Assembly (NCBI RefSeq): GCF_031755915.1
Contig: NC_083384.1
Coordinates: 4,859,501-4,923,500, forward strand
DNA: 64,000 nt
Source of the DNA: Ziziphus jujuba
Lineage: Eukaryota > Streptophyta > Magnoliopsida > Rosales > Rhamnaceae
Direction of reading: 5' to 3'
In this document: piece by piece, positions 56,081-64,000 of the stretch
Layout: each line of letters opens with the position of its first letter
Position numbering within the stretch: the first letter of the stretch is position 1
Translations under genes and position numbers: made by a program
Notes under the pieces: model-generated
Told to the model about the DNA's origin: nothing
The model's database searches: none
The model's input: the letters and a program-made list of their open reading frames with translations, nothing else

Positions 56081-57778
56081 TGTTTTTTTATGACTTATGA
56101 TCTGACCTTTTATTTCCTTCATTTTCCCATGGTTTTAGTTGCTATGGTACTATATTGCGTTGGTCTATTATTAATGTTGTTCAACTTGATTCAAGTTTGA
56201 TGTGCAGAGGGTCCAAACCTTTTTATCAGTTCCCCATACAATAAAAGTTATTAAATTTCTGTATGAAATGTTAATCCTTCATTGGTATCCTCCTATATAT
56301 ATCTGTGTGTGTGTGTGTATACATATCCTGTATGTATATACATATATATACATATGTAAATTCTTTTATCCATTATTCTAGCTATAGGTCCAAAATCAGC
56401 ATACATGCACTACTAGGCATTTATTGGCCTGTAAGGGCATGAAAGCCGAACAATAGCTGTATATACATGCACATCAAAACATATTTCTGGGTGAAAATTT
56501 TTTGTAGGAGAGAGATCGGATAACAGAATAAGAGAAAAAACGTATCTATGCAAAAGTTTTCTTGTAAGTCAAGAATCGAAAGAAAGTTTAACAATAAATA
56601 CACATAAGCACGAATTCGAGATAAAACAATGATTAATATATATATATATATTAAAATTTATTCTCCTGCCTTTCATCCAAAAAAAGTTCGTTGACCTGCT
56701 TTAACATCATGCATATATGCAAAGGGATATAGACATAAAATGTGGACAACCTAAAGTGAAGAATATGAAGAAAGAGGATGTAATTTATCAGCCTTTGGCT
56801 GTGCAAAACTGTTTGAGCCATATTTTTAAAACTATAAATTACTTATTGTCCAAATAATTCAGATTTACAAAAATTGATGTTTATGTCCTGTCTTTTATTA
56901 TTATTGTTATCCAATCCATGGGTTCCTTATTGAAGTTCTCCGTCTCTGTTTTATGATTTTTCTTTTGAAATAGTCTGTTTGATGATTTAACTTATAAGTG
57001 AATGACTATGATCCCCTGCCCCTCTGTAGCCATTTTTTTTTTCTTTTTTAATGTACCACAGTACCACGTGATCAATAAAATATATTTTTTCATACATATT
57101 GATCAGGATGATTGGGATTAAATTAACAACAAACGTTTTGCATACAAATGTGTAAAAAAAACATATATGGAGATCAGATAATTTATTAATTTATTGATTT
57201 TATTTCTTTTATTACAGTTTGGGGGAAAGGGACTTTTTTACATAGATCTAAGTTTTGAACCCCGTATCGGTATACATATACCTATGAATATAGAAAATTA
57301 ATGACTTGAATTTTTATCTTTTGGTATGCATAACATTATCAATTAATTAAATATATGTATATAAATATGTAGAAACTTTTTTGCTTGTTTCTTTCATAAA
57401 TCAAGCATTTTATTACAAATTTGGCTACGGTCTCTTCTCCTTGACTCGAAGTGCAATTAAATATAGAGGAAACTACAAAATACAAAAAAGTTACGTACAG
57501 GTTTATTATCTTCTTCCAAGTTTCATTTTATTTTATTTCGTCCGGTTTTAATGAACTGGAAATAAAACAAGATTGATCTCTTTAATTTGTCAGTACCAGG
57601 AGTCAAATTCCGTTCATATTGGTCAATATATACATGTGTGTTTTCATCTTTGGCCAAACTCAGAAACAAGATGATATGCAATAATTACAAATTCGAAAAC
57701 CATACAGAAATGGACCAAAATCCCATTTTGAAAAAGTGCAAAAGTTACAACAAACTACTTGTTTTCATCAAGTCAATG
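56081..57778. other. duplicated UGT 3' flank; no gene
   Basis: Aligns with 41697-43121 apart from about 300 bp specific to this copy near 56335-56640. Short frames here are not conserved between the copies and are not genes. Confidence 0.8.
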
Positions 57779-63630
<5,852 letters not shown>

Positions 63631-64000
63631 CTGCAAATGGACACATATTCATAAGTTGATTCTCAACTGAATCCATGAAATCTGTGAGACCAAGTTCCAC
63701 ATATACTCTTTGAACTTCTAATGATGCCAGTATAAATGAAGAACATTAAGTAATTTTAAAATCCCCTTCTAGGAATGGGAAACAGAATCTAGTTTCTGTT
63801 CCATGTAAAATCTGTAGAACACTAAAATTTCCAACAAATTCAGTGAAAGATAAATTTGGATGTACTCTGAAAGAAATTATACATTAATACTTACTTCAGC
63901 AGCATTGAACAAGGTACCAGATCAAAATAACGAAAAAAAAAGAAAGAAAGAAAAAGTATTGAACATGGTACATAACAATGATCAGAACACTAACTAAGAA
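63631..64000. other. first intron of RLK copy B, to window edge
   Basis: Aligns with the intron of copy A between 49253 and 49697 (shared GAAAGATAAA.TTGGAT and CACTAAAA.TT). The signal-peptide exon lies beyond the edge. Confidence 0.75.

Overview
The window is nuclear DNA from a flowering plant, most likely a eudicot. The signs are AT-rich intergenic DNA with long (AT)n, (CT)n and homopolymer tracts, genes split by GT..AG introns, and plant-specific families: a DUF1191 membrane protein, a UDP-glycosyltransferase with the plant PSPG box, an LRR-VIII receptor kinase resembling Arabidopsis At1g06840, and the 64-residue MWFE subunit of complex I. The species cannot be fixed from the sequence alone. 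Exon boundaries below are read by eye from splice consensus, frame continuity and comparison between copies in the window.

Left two thirds (1-40 kb): mostly unrelated single-copy housekeeping-type genes in long AT-rich spacers. In order: a possible 5' leader of a minus-strand gene (about 560-925); a bromodomain protein gene (+, 2202-6593, twelve exons, first coding exon only 8 nt); a plant coiled-coil protein (+, 8398-11215, six exons, 421 aa); an RNFT-type membrane RING E3 ligase (-, 13077-16745, eight exons, 457 aa); a DUF1191 single-pass membrane protein (+, 23006-23968); complex I subunit NDUFA1/MWFE (-, 28757-29109, two exons); a doubtful small ORF near 30.3 kb; a STAR/KH RNA-binding protein of the SPIN1 type (+, 31076-35139, seven exons, 281 aa); and a short, probably plastid-directed membrane protein (-, 37832-38428).

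Right third (40-64 kb): a tandem array undergoing birth and death. An intact UGT73-like glycosyltransferase gene (40167-41696) is followed by LRR receptor kinase copy A (-, 43122-49790), a broken kinase-only copy C (-, 52934-55555), a 128-bp tail of a second UGT (55953-56080), and an apparently intact LRR receptor kinase copy B (-, 57779-63630, signal-peptide exon beyond the right edge). A and B share nearly every exon length. Flanking blocks also repeat: 41567-43000 matches 55953-57600, and 51196-51571 matches 55556-55948. A unit of about 10 kb running from UGT tail to RLK upstream region was therefore duplicated head to tail, and the junction is visible at about 55950.

The copies have different fates. 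Copy A carries a 261-bp solo LTR (TG...CA, 5-bp target duplication GAAAC) inside the transmembrane exon, and a GT-to-AT change at a splice donor in the kinase region. Copy C has lost its ectodomain, has a frameshift and altered HRD and DFG motifs, and carries a 755-bp TRIM-like retroelement with an initiator-tRNA-Met primer site. Copy B shows no lesion in the part seen. These insertions and the junction are the most informative content of the window; I saw no wholly new biochemical system.
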